64,000 nucleotides of DNA from positions 1 through 64,000 of the forward strand of contig RSEH01000180.1 of NCBI GenBank assembly GCA_006503475.1, in the 5' to 3' direction. Shown piece by piece: positions 37,202-46,731 of the stretch (the first letter of the stretch is position 1; each line of letters starts with the position of its first letter). The stretch comes from Stentor roeselii (taxonomy: Eukaryota; Ciliophora; Heterotrichea; Heterotrichida; Stentoridae). A program made the translations under genes and the position numbers. Below the pieces are notes generated by a model. The model saw nothing but the letters and a program-made list of their open reading frames with translations, did not search any database and was not told the DNA's origin.

Positions 37202-39361
37202 ATGGGTGATATAATAAAACACTGCAACTGCGGAAGAACAGCAATTTTTATCTGCGAATGCACTCCTGTCTACTCCTGCCAAAGACATTTATTCGCTCAT
37301 CTAAAGCAAAATATTCCCCATCGCCTGACTAAAATCACAGATTATTTTCTAATCCAAAAACAAGAAATCCTTGAAATAATCGAAAAAAAAATCAAAAAGA
37401 TCCAATCAACCCAAGATGAACTTTCCGAAATCCTTCAAAAATTAATAAATTATGCATCAAAAACCCTAAACGACCTAAAAATTTCTTTAAATATCCATCA
37501 AGAAAAATTGCTAGAACTGAAAAATTCTCTTTTTTTTCATCCATCTCTACATCAAGAAACTACTTCAATTCGAAAACAAGTAAAAAATTTCGAATCTTCT
37601 TTAATGAAAAACTTGTTGGAATTCACAGAAAATTACTTAAAAACAATCAAAGATAAGGTAAAAACATTTGCAAAAGAAAAAAAAGAAAATATTCAAAAAA
37701 CTAGCGCAAATGAATATATCAGTGATGAGATTTCTCCGATGGATCAATGGAAAGTCTCGTTTTTCGTTGATAATATCGGAAAGATCACATCTATTTCTCT
37801 TAGTAAGTCCGAAAATTTCTTTGCTTTCGGGTCAGAAGATTCGACTGTGAGAGTTTTCAATGTGCCGCAAAAAAGAATGGAATGCATTTTATTTGGACAT
37901 CTTGGAAGAGTTTTATGTGTTGAAATGACCAATTCAGAAAAATTTGTCATTTCTGGCTCAGATGATAAAACTATTAGAGTCTGGGATTTCGCTTCAAAAA
38001 AAACACTGAAAATCTTGGAGAATAACAATCAAAAGGTTAAATGGCTTTCATTGTCAGATGATGACAAGTATTTAGTGAGTTCAGGCGCTAATAACAAGGC
38101 TTTTGTTTGGAAATTGTCAGAAAATAAGATTATTTCTAATTTGGATTATATCAGTGGATTTATTAAGCCTTTGTTCGACAGTCCAAGCACTTTTGTGTAT
38201 GCTTATGAAAAAAGCTTGAAAATGAATTCAATTTTAAAATTAAGTTTCAAAAGCTTTTTGTATTCGCACCATATCAGCTGCTTTACTCTTTGTAACGAGA
38301 GAAAGAATGCATTAATAGTATTTAGATGTCTTGATCTTATAATTGAAGTAGTACTGAGAACCTTTACACAAATTCATCAAATTTCTATCAACCCCCATAA
38401 ATTTCAAGGAAATTTATTGAGTTTCGGTTACGTCCCAAAGTTAGATTTTTTGTATCTTTCAGACAACATCAAAGAATTTCAGCTAATCTTTGATAGATCC
38501 AAGGAATCAAAACTTATGATTTTAACTAAAGAACATACTTCATTGTATCCATCATCATTATCCTCTATCTTTTATTTTTCATCAGAAAACTCTATCGGAT
38601 TCTTTAAAATTCCTGAAGATGAAATCGAGGTTCTCATATCTTTTTCTTATTTCGACGCAGTTGTTTCAATTACTTCCCACGACAATAATTTATTTTTATT
38701 CACTTCATTTCAAAATCGAATTTCAGTCTTTAATATCGAACTCGGCACTGTGACTTGTGAACTTCCAGACTTTTGCTGCAAAGTTTCCAACCTGGCGATA
38801 AGTAAAAGCAACTCATATATAATTTCAACTCATATATGTGGCAAGATAAAAGTGTGGAATTTAGGAAACGTTTCTTTGGTTTCTACTTTCGCCTTAAAAT
38901 CAAAAAAATTTACTTGTATTTGTTTTTCTCAACAAGAGAAACTTTTCGCTTTTAGCTCGAATGATAAGAGAGTTACCTTGCATGGCCTTCAAGATTCTCT
39001 CCAGATAAGCAAGTTTGAAATATGCCTGACAACTGTAAAGAGTTTAAGCTTTTCACATGATGATACTTTTTTGTTGATTGGGGAAGAAAATGGATGTGTT
39101 AGAGGATTTAGGCTTTGTGATATGGTTCAAATATTTTTACTCTGTGGTGCGAAGAAAGGGGCCATGCTTGTTAGAGTCTCGGATAATGGAAATTTTGTTA
39201 TTGTTGGAGATGGACAAGGAACGGTAAGGGTTTGGGATAGGAGTCAGGCTAAGGTGGTTGATAATGTTAGAGGAATTAATGAGAGCTTGAAATGGAGTCA
39301 GAAATATCTGGAGTTTAAAACAGATTTTGAAAAGTTTTATAAAGGTCGAAGAAAAGATTAG
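37202..39361 (+). CDS. B-box-like / coiled-coil / WD40 protein, paralog 1
   Basis: The 719-residue product starts with a Cys/His cluster (C-N-C, C-E-C, C-Q-R-H, H-L-K, P-H-R-L) like a B-box at residues 8-42. A coiled coil covers about 50-160. WD40 repeats begin near 195: S-T-V-R-V-F-N, K-T-I-R-V-W-D, K-A-F-V-W-K, then a less regular middle, and C-terminal blades ending K-I-K-V-W-N and G-T-V-R-V-W-D. The layout recalls TRIM-like scaffolds but has no RING. The paralog at 43219-45375 aligns along its whole length by eye. Confidence 0.85.
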   Translation: MGDIIKHCNCGRTAIFICECTPVYSCQRHLFAHLKQNIPHRLTKITDYFLIQKQEILEIIEKKIKKIQSTQDELSEILQKLINYASKTLNDLKISLNIHQEKLLELKNSLFFHPSLHQETTSIRKQVKNFESSLMKNLLEFTENYLKTIKDKVKTFAKEKKENIQKTSANEYISDEISPMDQWKVSFFVDNIGKITSISLSKSENFFAFGSEDSTVRVFNVPQKRMECILFGHLGRVLCVEMTNSEKFVISGSDDKTIRVWDFASKKTLKILENNNQKVKWLSLSDDDKYLVSSGANNKAFVWKLSENKIISNLDYISGFIKPLFDSPSTFVYAYEKSLKMNSILKLSFKSFLYSHHISCFTLCNERKNALIVFRCLDLIIEVVLRTFTQIHQISINPHKFQGNLLSFGYVPKLDFLYLSDNIKEFQLIFDRSKESKLMILTKEHTSLYPSSLSSIFYFSSENSIGFFKIPEDEIEVLISFSYFDAVVSITSHDNNLFLFTSFQNRISVFNIELGTVTCELPDFCCKVSNLAISKSNSYIISTHICGKIKVWNLGNVSLVSTFALKSKKFTCICFSQQEKLFAFSSNDKRVTLHGLQDSLQISKFEICLTTVKSLSFSHDDTFLLIGEENGCVRGFRLCDMVQIFLLCGAKKGAMLVRVSDNGNFVIVGDGQGTVRVWDRSQAKVVDNVRGINESLKWSQKYLEFKTDFEKFYKGRRKD

Positions 39362-40705
39362 ATATGATAATTATGATTTTAAATTGAGTTTTAGAATATT
39401 TGAATGTTGATGTGAGAGGGAAGTTAAATTAAGAAGAATCGAATAGAATTAATTATTTAAGAGATAAGATATTTTAATGATTTGGCCTAGACTGCTGAAT
39501 TTCAAGTTTTTTAAGTCAGATAAATTATATAAATATGAGGTATAGGATTTAAGCAGATGATAGCATTATAATAGGTAATTAATTGACTAAGAAGGTTTAT
39601 TTCAATCATCTTTCGATTGATTACTGGCTATTATATTAAATTAAATCTTACTTTCGATAAATTTCAATAATATTAAAAAAAATTCACAACAGTTCAGATT
39701 ATCCTACTAACTAATATAATAACTGATGGTCTTAGTAAATAAAATGAATTCAATATCCAAATAGCAATATAATTTTGATGAAAGCCTTTATAAATTGAAT
39801 AACTTTCTCGAAATCATTTAATATCATGAAACTCGATAGTTTTTAGACCCCCTACTTATATGATTTTGTGTAATTTACCATAAATTTTATTTTTAGTCGT
39901 TTAGTAGGTGAACACATTCTGATCATATTCCAAAATAAACTTAACACCTTCTCAAGAGAGGATTTTTTAGTAATTCTCAAGGTCTAGGAATCACTTGAGC
40001 TTGAGTAATAAAAGGAAATCCACTAAATTCAAAATTTATTCAATAAAATTCAAAGTTTTCACCCAAATAAACAGAGTTTTTTTAACTAATATGAAAGATT
40101 TATCCCAGAGTGATTAATACCAAGTTTGACTCTCTGAGATTGTTTAAGGTAGTTTTTCTAAATCTTTTGGATTATTTCATCTGGTGACTTTATGTTTTTG
40201 TTAAGAAATCAGCATAGCGGATAAATTTTATGTACTGAGTCGTTAATCAGAAGTATGATAATCGAAAAATCACTTGAAACTCAATCAAGACATGATATAA
40301 TCTTAAAACTCAAAAGATCTTGTGATCACTTATTTTTCATTAGAAAAACTCCCTAAGGTTCTTGAAATTTGCACTCTACAACTGAATTCTCTTCAGTACT
40401 TAAAATACTTACAGTGATCTAGAAACAAAAATAATCTCATTGATCAACTGATCACAACTCCATCAATTACCCAAAGATCACTCAAACTCTCCATCTAAAT
40501 TTTCACTTTAAACACTTATAAATTCTAAATGATTCACTACTAAATAAATCAACTCACTTATCAAGATCCAACTAAAAAATCTACCCCAAATAATCCTTCT
40601 AAATTTTCTATGAAAATCTAATTTTTCCATTCTCAGAATCAAAATTCCCTAAAAATTAATAATTTTCCAAACTGAAATTATAAGGAAGCGTTTTATCTAA
40701 ATAAA
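39362..40705. other. Long AT-rich intergenic region, no gene seen
   Basis: About 1.3 kb between two rightward genes. All frames are short. I saw no repeat, tRNA box or protein remnant, so its length is unexplained. Confidence 0.55.
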
Positions 40706-41503
40706 ATGAAAGAATTGAAAATCTTCGGATTTAGAAGCACCGTAGTTTGGTCTGTTTTCATCGTATTGATCATTTCAATATTCGCTTTTATGCTAGCTTC
40801 TCTGGGAGTCGATGACTGGGTGAAGTTAAGACCAGAAGATGCAGACGTCTACGATTTCAAAGGCAACTTGCTGAAGGTGTTAGACGGGCTAACGAAAATC
40901 CCAAATCCAGCTAAATACAAAAATCCCTTAGCGGAGCCAGTCGACATCTCTGACAACGTGTACGGAAAACTATCCTGCTCAGCTGATTTCCTGATAGCGA
41001 CCAATCCCCGAGGCGGTTTATACCCAAGTGATAAGCTTTACCTTTCCTGGGGCGACATGTTTGATAACCTTTGGATTGGAGGAGGCTTGTACCTTGCTTT
41101 TGAGATCGTTGCTCTTGTGTGTTGCGTTGTCATTGTTGTTACTTTAGTCTTGTTTTACTATGATGTTTATTACTTCAATCTCAACTTTTTTAGCTCTGTT
41201 TGTATGTGGGTCTCGCATGTCATCGCTATTCTTGGGTGGATTGGCATTGTTGGACCGAGCTTTAAAGGAGATTGTGATGAACTTACTAATGGAAGTGGAG
41301 CTCCGACTGTCTGTGCACTTCAGGGACCGAAACTTGGAGTTTTTATTTTGATTTATGCGAGCTTTGTTATGGTTATTTATTATGTGTGCTTTTGTGTCTT
41401 TGTGCATAATTTTGATGAAGGGTCCAAAGTTGTTAGTGTTAATGAAATTACTACCAAGAGAGAAACGGAAGCTCAACAGCTTAAAAATGAAAATTTAGAG
41501 TAG
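40706..41503 (+). CDS. Four-transmembrane protein, claudin-like topology, paralog 3
   Basis: The 265-residue product is closest to the gene at 20602. It shares the K-I-F-G-F-R-S start, W-V-K-L after TM1, G-G-L-Y-P-S-D in loop 1, G-D-C-D-E-L-T-N-G before TM4 and P-T-V-C-A-L. TM helices lie near 12-35, 130-155, 160-185 and 212-236. Loop 1 is large and probably extracytoplasmic; the tail is charged. It lies about 19 kb from its relatives and on the opposite strand, inside the duplicated F-box/WD40 region. Confidence 0.83.
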   Translation: MKELKIFGFRSTVVWSVFIVLIISIFAFMLASLGVDDWVKLRPEDADVYDFKGNLLKVLDGLTKIPNPAKYKNPLAEPVDISDNVYGKLSCSADFLIATNPRGGLYPSDKLYLSWGDMFDNLWIGGGLYLAFEIVALVCCVVIVVTLVLFYYDVYYFNLNFFSSVCMWVSHVIAILGWIGIVGPSFKGDCDELTNGSGAPTVCALQGPKLGVFILIYASFVMVIYYVCFCVFVHNFDEGSKVVSVNEITTKRETEAQQLKNENLE

Positions 41504-42142
41504 GTAATAGAGTAGATTTAGAAAGACAGGATTTATTAGTTTTTTGTGATTTTTTTTGGATTTTTGGATTTATAGGGATTGGCTTTTTCGAGGGAATGTT
41601 ATTTAGTGAACTAGGCACTGTATACTTTATTAAAACTAGAAAATTTTACGATCTTAGAATACCCAGTAAAATAGGATTGAATCCTGTTGAAAAATTGGAA
41701 GTTTTTCAAAAACTATTTAAAATATGATAAAACCTTTAATACCAGACATTATATTTATTTTTTTCGTAGATACTAGCATTTGAAATAAGTTTATCAACAA
41801 GATATTAATTATAAACTAAGTTTTTAGTAAATTTATCAAGGTCGTCCTAGAAAATCTGTTCAATTTCAGACTCATAAAATTTCTACAGAAATCATTAAAA
41901 AAACAACTTATTATTTATCTCCTGTACCAACAAGCAGGATAATAAAAAACTTGTATTCTATTTGCATTCACTTTAAATCTTTAATTATAATATAAAGATT
42001 TGGATCCTCTAATGAACTACATTTCTATACTAATTGAAACTCATCAAAAAAAAATTTCAATAAAAATTAACTAAAACTGATAAAATGATTTACAACCCTT
42101 TAAACTTATCTCAAATATATTTATCTAAATATAACTTAGTTC
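41504..42142. other. Convergent AT-rich intergenic region, no gene seen
   Basis: Spacer between converging genes, AT-rich with many short A and T runs. Nothing recognised. Confidence 0.55.
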
Positions 42143-43207
42143 CTAGTAGCAATCAAACATTAACTGTTTTTCTCCAATATAATCATCAAAATTCAACTCT
42201 TTACCTTTCCTGATAAAATCAAACATTTTTTCAAACAAACTTCCTCTAACAACTCTCTGATAATCCGATTTCCACAATTCCAAATCATAATACTTATTAT
42301 CCATGACTTTCAAGTCCATCAAACTAACATCCAAGTCTTCAAAGCTCTTCAAAACTTCTAAATTCGTGCAAAATTTTCCAAGAAACTCAAGAACTTTTGC
42401 CTTTCTTTGATTTCTGAACAACATAAGCCCCTTTTCAAACAACACCCTATAAGTGACTTTAGAAAATCCATCATAAGTCCACCATGAAACTTTAACCAAA
42501 TCCGAGTTAATTCCATAAATCTTCATAATCTGAGTCTTGTTAATCAACCTAAACTTATCAAGTTTTAAGCAATTTTTACACAAAGTCCTTTTGATCATAG
42601 GGCACCTGCTGAAAGTTTCATCATCAGGCCTAAGCTTGCATTCAATACAATTCGAGTAAAAGCAGGTAACATAAGTCTTTTTCACGTCAGTTTCACTTGA
42701 ATCAGGCCTGAAAGACTTGAAATCTCTTGCAAGTAAAAATTCCCAAAGTTCTTTTTCCCAGATCAGGGTGTAAAAGTTTTTATTTACCTTTGAAAGTGAA
42801 TGAACCAGGTCGAAAACATCGAGAAATTTAAAAACTTCTAAAAAAATTCTTCGATTTTGAACTCGCACTTCAAATTTCTGAATATTTGACAGATTTGGAC
42901 AGTATGGTGCCCTGTTCAACGGGAAATAATTCGCATTCCAAGCGTTGAGCCAGTCTTTAAAGACTGCCATGGAAGACTCGCTCAGAACCATCTTCACATC
43001 TTCTATTAAAATGAACTGGTTTGACTTTGGAATGAAGCAGTTTAAGTGAAAATAATCGGATTTTACCATGATTTTGTGGTAGACGACTCGGATTTCACCC
43101 TTTTCGAGTTTTTTGGTACAGGTGGTGCATTCGGTTTTATCTGATCTGGAGTTTTCAACGTGAAAGTTGATGCGAAATAATTCTTTTCGAGGGGAAAAGT
43201 ATCTCAT
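42143..43207 (-). CDS. zf-PARP-like / F-box / second zinc cluster protein, paralog 3
   Basis: The 354-residue product shows C-T-T-C then Y-F-H-L-N-C (PARP-like finger, about 25-62), F-box-like helices (L-E-V-F-K-F-L, L-S-K-V-N-K-N-F-Y, K-E-L-W) at about 122-160 and a C-I-E-C / C-P / C-K-N-C-L cluster at about 185-225, followed by a helical C-terminus. The overall likeness to the two other copies is clear but diverged. Its start codon is 11 nt from that of the divergent WD40 gene, so the pair must share a promoter. Confidence 0.8.
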   Translation of the reverse strand: MRYFSPRKELFRINFHVENSRSDKTECTTCTKKLEKGEIRVVYHKIMVKSDYFHLNCFIPKSNQFILIEDVKMVLSESSMAVFKDWLNAWNANYFPLNRAPYCPNLSNIQKFEVRVQNRRIFLEVFKFLDVFDLVHSLSKVNKNFYTLIWEKELWEFLLARDFKSFRPDSSETDVKKTYVTCFYSNCIECKLRPDDETFSRCPMIKRTLCKNCLKLDKFRLINKTQIMKIYGINSDLVKVSWWTYDGFSKVTYRVLFEKGLMLFRNQRKAKVLEFLGKFCTNLEVLKSFEDLDVSLMDLKVMDNKYYDLELWKSDYQRVVRGSLFEKMFDFIRKGKELNFDDYIGEKQLMFDCY

Positions 43208-43218
43208 ATTGGAATATA
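43208..43218. promoter_or_regulatory. Eleven-nt gap between divergent F-box and WD40 starts
   Basis: ATTGGAATATA is all that separates the two start codons. ATATA lies directly before the WD40 ATG. Control elements must extend into one or both coding regions. Confidence 0.6.
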
Positions 43219-45375
43219 ATGAAAGAATTCATAAAAAACTGCAGCTGTCTAAGAAGAGCTGAGTTTTACTGTGATTGCTCTTCTTTTTACTCTTGCGGAA
43301 GACACTTATTCGCTCATCTTAAAACGAAGAAGACTCATCACCTTACTCGAATCACTAAAGCCCTGCAAGAGAAATACTTGAAAACAAGAGAAACTATAAA
43401 AAAAACAATAAAGTTCATACAGTCAAACCAAAATCAACTTTCAGAAATGTTGAATAATTTAATTGATTTTGCATCTAAAACTTTAAATGACCTGAAGAAT
43501 CATTCGGATTATTTGGAACAAAATCTCATCAAATTAAAAGAAAATATTTTTTTCAATGAGTCAGCTCGCCAAGAAGCCGAAGCCAAATCCAAGACTTATC
43601 AAAAAGAAACTCTCAAATATAAAAAATCTCTAATTTTTAATCTTTCAGAAATCAGTAAAAAATATCAAAAAAAGAGCAGAATACCCAAAAATATTCAGAA
43701 AATCAAAACATTCAATGAGGTTAGTCTAGCTAAACATCCTAGTATCAATTATTTTGATGAAAATAACTGGAAGAAGAGGTTTTTTGCTGAAAACATCGGA
43801 AAAATCACTTCAATTTCGGTAAGTAAATCTGATAAATTTATTGCTTTCGGGTCTGAAGACTCGACTGTTAGGGTTTTCAACCTGTTGACAAAGACGATGG
43901 AACTTACTCTTATAGGCCATCTTGGAAAAGTCTTAAGTGTTGAGATAAGCAATTCAGAAAAGTTTGTGATTTCTGGATCAGATGATAACACTATTCGAGT
44001 CTGGGATTTAAACTCAGGATCAAACCTGAAGATTTTGAAAAATTGTAAAGAAAAAGTTAAATGGCTTTGCTTATCAGGAGATGATAAGTACTTAGTGAGC
44101 TCAGGTGGTGATGATAAGGGTTTTATTTGGAAACTAGAAGAAAATTCAATAATATACAAATTAGAAAAAATCAACACTTATGTTAAACCTGTCTTTAAGG
44201 ACCTGGAAACACTATTATACATTGATGGATCATTATTAATATTCTTAAAAATACTAACATTTCAAAGAATACCTTTTTATGCTAATTATCCTATAAACGG
44301 CCTGTCACTTTGCAGTAATAATAAAAATGCCTTGATATCCTCTTCTTGCACTAAAACTTTTCTTCAAATCAATTCCGAAAATCAACAGGTTATCGGTAGT
44401 ATTGAATTCAATCCAATCATAATGAAAAATGGCTTGATTCAGCTTGCCTACATTTCAAAAATAGATAAAATATTCATCTCAGATCTAGTAAGCAAAATAA
44501 ACATAATTGACCCTAAAAACGACCCAAGTAAAGGTATTTATTTGCACCATCCTCACACATCAATAATTCAATCATCAAATTCAGAAATTATTTACTTTTC
44601 AACAAAAAACACGCTCGAACTTTACAACATCACAAAAAATCATTTCGAGTCAATCACAAAATTTACTTATTTCGATGTCGACATTTCAATCATGTCTCAC
44701 GACAACAGCTTATTGTTATACCCATCATTTGAAAACAAAGTCTCAGTCTTTAACATTGAGTTAGAGCAAATGGCTTGTGAGTTGCCAGGTCACAGTTGCG
44801 AGGTAACTTCAATTGCAATAAGCAAAACAAATACAAAAATCGTTTTAACTTATTCAAATGGTGATTTAAATCTGTGGAATTTAAGAGATGTGTCTTTAAT
44901 CTCGAGTTTTAGTTCAGAATTAAAAATATTCACCTGCATTTGTTTTTCTCATCAAGAAAACTTTTTAGCATTTAGCTCGAATGATAATTCTGTTACTTTG
45001 CTTGAACTTCCTTACTGCATCATTGTTGGTAAGTTCGATATTTGTCTGAGTACTGTGAAAAGTCTTTGTTTTAATAATGATGATCTTCTCTTGTTGATTG
45101 GAGAAGTTAATGGCTGTGCTAGAGGATTCAATTTTTATGAAAAAGATCAGGTTTTTTTACTTTGTGGAGCGAAAAATGGAGCTTTGCTTGTCACTGCCTC
45201 TGATAATGGTCGAGTTGTTCTTGTAGGTGATGGAAACGGCATTCTCAGGGTCTGGGACCGTGATCAGGCCAAGATGGTCGCTAGAGTCACTGACTTGCAG
45301 GAAAGTCTGCAGTGGATTAAAAAATTTCAAGAGTTTCGAACAGTCTTCGAAAACTTTTTTACGGAGATATTATAG
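43219..45375 (+). CDS. B-box-like / coiled-coil / WD40 protein, paralog 2
   Basis: The 718-residue product matches the gene at 37202 in length and order. It has an N-terminal Cys/His cluster (C-S-C, C-D-C, C-G-R-H, H-L-K), a coiled coil at about 50-160, and WD40 blades ending S-T-V-R-V-F-N, N-T-I-R-V-W-D, K-G-F-I-W-K and, at the end, G-I-L-R-V-W-D. A run of more than 60 residues around G-K-I-T-S-I-S is nearly the same in both copies, while the middle third differs more. Its neighbour on the left is an F-box paralog, as for the other copy. Confidence 0.86.
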   Translation: MKEFIKNCSCLRRAEFYCDCSSFYSCGRHLFAHLKTKKTHHLTRITKALQEKYLKTRETIKKTIKFIQSNQNQLSEMLNNLIDFASKTLNDLKNHSDYLEQNLIKLKENIFFNESARQEAEAKSKTYQKETLKYKKSLIFNLSEISKKYQKKSRIPKNIQKIKTFNEVSLAKHPSINYFDENNWKKRFFAENIGKITSISVSKSDKFIAFGSEDSTVRVFNLLTKTMELTLIGHLGKVLSVEISNSEKFVISGSDDNTIRVWDLNSGSNLKILKNCKEKVKWLCLSGDDKYLVSSGGDDKGFIWKLEENSIIYKLEKINTYVKPVFKDLETLLYIDGSLLIFLKILTFQRIPFYANYPINGLSLCSNNKNALISSSCTKTFLQINSENQQVIGSIEFNPIIMKNGLIQLAYISKIDKIFISDLVSKINIIDPKNDPSKGIYLHHPHTSIIQSSNSEIIYFSTKNTLELYNITKNHFESITKFTYFDVDISIMSHDNSLLLYPSFENKVSVFNIELEQMACELPGHSCEVTSIAISKTNTKIVLTYSNGDLNLWNLRDVSLISSFSSELKIFTCICFSHQENFLAFSSNDNSVTLLELPYCIIVGKFDICLSTVKSLCFNNDDLLLLIGEVNGCARGFNFYEKDQVFLLCGAKNGALLVTASDNGRVVLVGDGNGILRVWDRDQAKMVARVTDLQESLQWIKKFQEFRTVFENFFTEIL

Positions 45376-46170
45376 GTAGCTTAATCTTAAGACTTCCAAT
45401 AATTTCTTTCAGACACTCAAAAGTTACGAGATTTTTTAAGGAATGTAGGATATGGTCTCAGTGAGTCTACTTCTTGGTTTTAAGGGAAAATCATCAAATT
45501 TTTAGATTTTTTTCAAGATTTTCTTGAAATCTGCTTATAAAGTTCATTCATTAAAACCTCTGAATATTTGAGAAAACTTGAGATATTGATTAATGCCAAG
45601 AAGAGTTATTGAATTTTTCAGTTCTCATATCGAAATATAATTATCAACAGAAAGTATTGAAATCGCAATTTCAATCAGAGAAAGCTATTTTCAGTAACTT
45701 TTCGAAACTTTCTTAAGTTAAACATCCTAAATCAATGAAGCTATTTCGATAAAAATATCTGATCTCGAAAAAAAATAAGTGTTTTAATACAATTATCAAT
45801 CCTGATCTGCTTAGTAACTGATCTTATAAATTAAATAAGCCATCTGAGCCATTAAAACTTACTAAATCCCTTAAAACAACTCCTCCTGCAACAAGAGTTA
45901 AAAAAAATTTCAAGTCTCTAATCTTTTGCAACTCAACGCTAGTTAACGATTGATCTCTGGAGCTCAAATCACCCATCTAAGCCATTAAAATTTTAAAAAG
46001 CCTTTTAAACCCTATGCGAGTGAGACCCATGAATTCCTCATCAAAACTTAAAGTAATTCATGCAGATGTAAACAACCCAAAACCAGCCAAGTTTATCTTT
46101 AAAAAAAATCCTTAATAGTTTAAAATTGAATATTTTTCAGCAAATATTTTTAAAATATTTCGACTTTATA
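45376..46170. other. AT-rich intergenic region, no gene seen
   Basis: About 0.8 kb between two rightward genes. Frames are short and no RNA gene or ordered repeat was recognised. Confidence 0.5.
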
Positions 46171-46581
46171 ATGGACAGCAATGCCTTTTGCAAGCTCCTC
46201 ATTGAGGAAAGTTTGAAAAATGATGGAATCTCTGAAGACAAAAGATACTCTGCGCACTTTGAGCATAAAGACTTGGTAAAACGACTTCTTCGGGTGAAAA
46301 GTCAGAGAAGCAAAGAAATGATGATTCCGAGTCTCATCAACTTCAATTCTCTTAGTCTCAAATTGCATCCTGTTGTTAAGTCTACCAAAAGACTCAAAAG
46401 CATTAAAAAAACTGAACCTGTCACACAGAGGGTTCTTTATAATGAAAGTCTTCCAAAAATTAAACCCGGTAATCGGTTAGTTCTTGATAAAACACCTGCA
46501 AAGTCTTCGAGAGCTTTAAAAAAGAGTAGTCTTAAAAAGATTTACACGAAGATCAGCCTCAAAAGAGAGAAATTGTATTGA
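46171..46581 (+). CDS. Hypothetical small basic protein
   Basis: A 136-residue product, very rich in Lys, Ser and Leu, with no membrane segment or known motif. The ATG at 46171 follows CTTTATA; an in-frame TTG upstream is a poorer choice. The C-terminal 50 residues are strongly basic. Confidence 0.55.
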   Translation: MDSNAFCKLLIEESLKNDGISEDKRYSAHFEHKDLVKRLLRVKSQRSKEMMIPSLINFNSLSLKLHPVVKSTKRLKSIKKTEPVTQRVLYNESLPKIKPGNRLVLDKTPAKSSRALKKSSLKKIYTKISLKREKLY

Positions 46582-46731
46582 ACTCACTATTGGTTTACCT
46601 AAATGAATAGTGATTAATATATAGCATTAGATGGCTTGTTAGGATATTCATTTTCTTCATCGCCATAGTTTCTTAGCACTTTAATTCAAATGGATGTGAA
46701 TAGGTATCCCCCATTCAAATAATAATCTTCA

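Noticed and set aside
39362-40705. tRNA or other structured RNA gene in the long gap
   Set aside because: No tRNA A/B box pair or stable GC-containing stem could be seen by eye. A covariance-model scan would settle it.
33694-46170. Transposon or virus-like insertion explaining the AT-rich island
   Set aside because: I found no transposase, reverse transcriptase, integrase or capsid-like frame and no terminal repeats.
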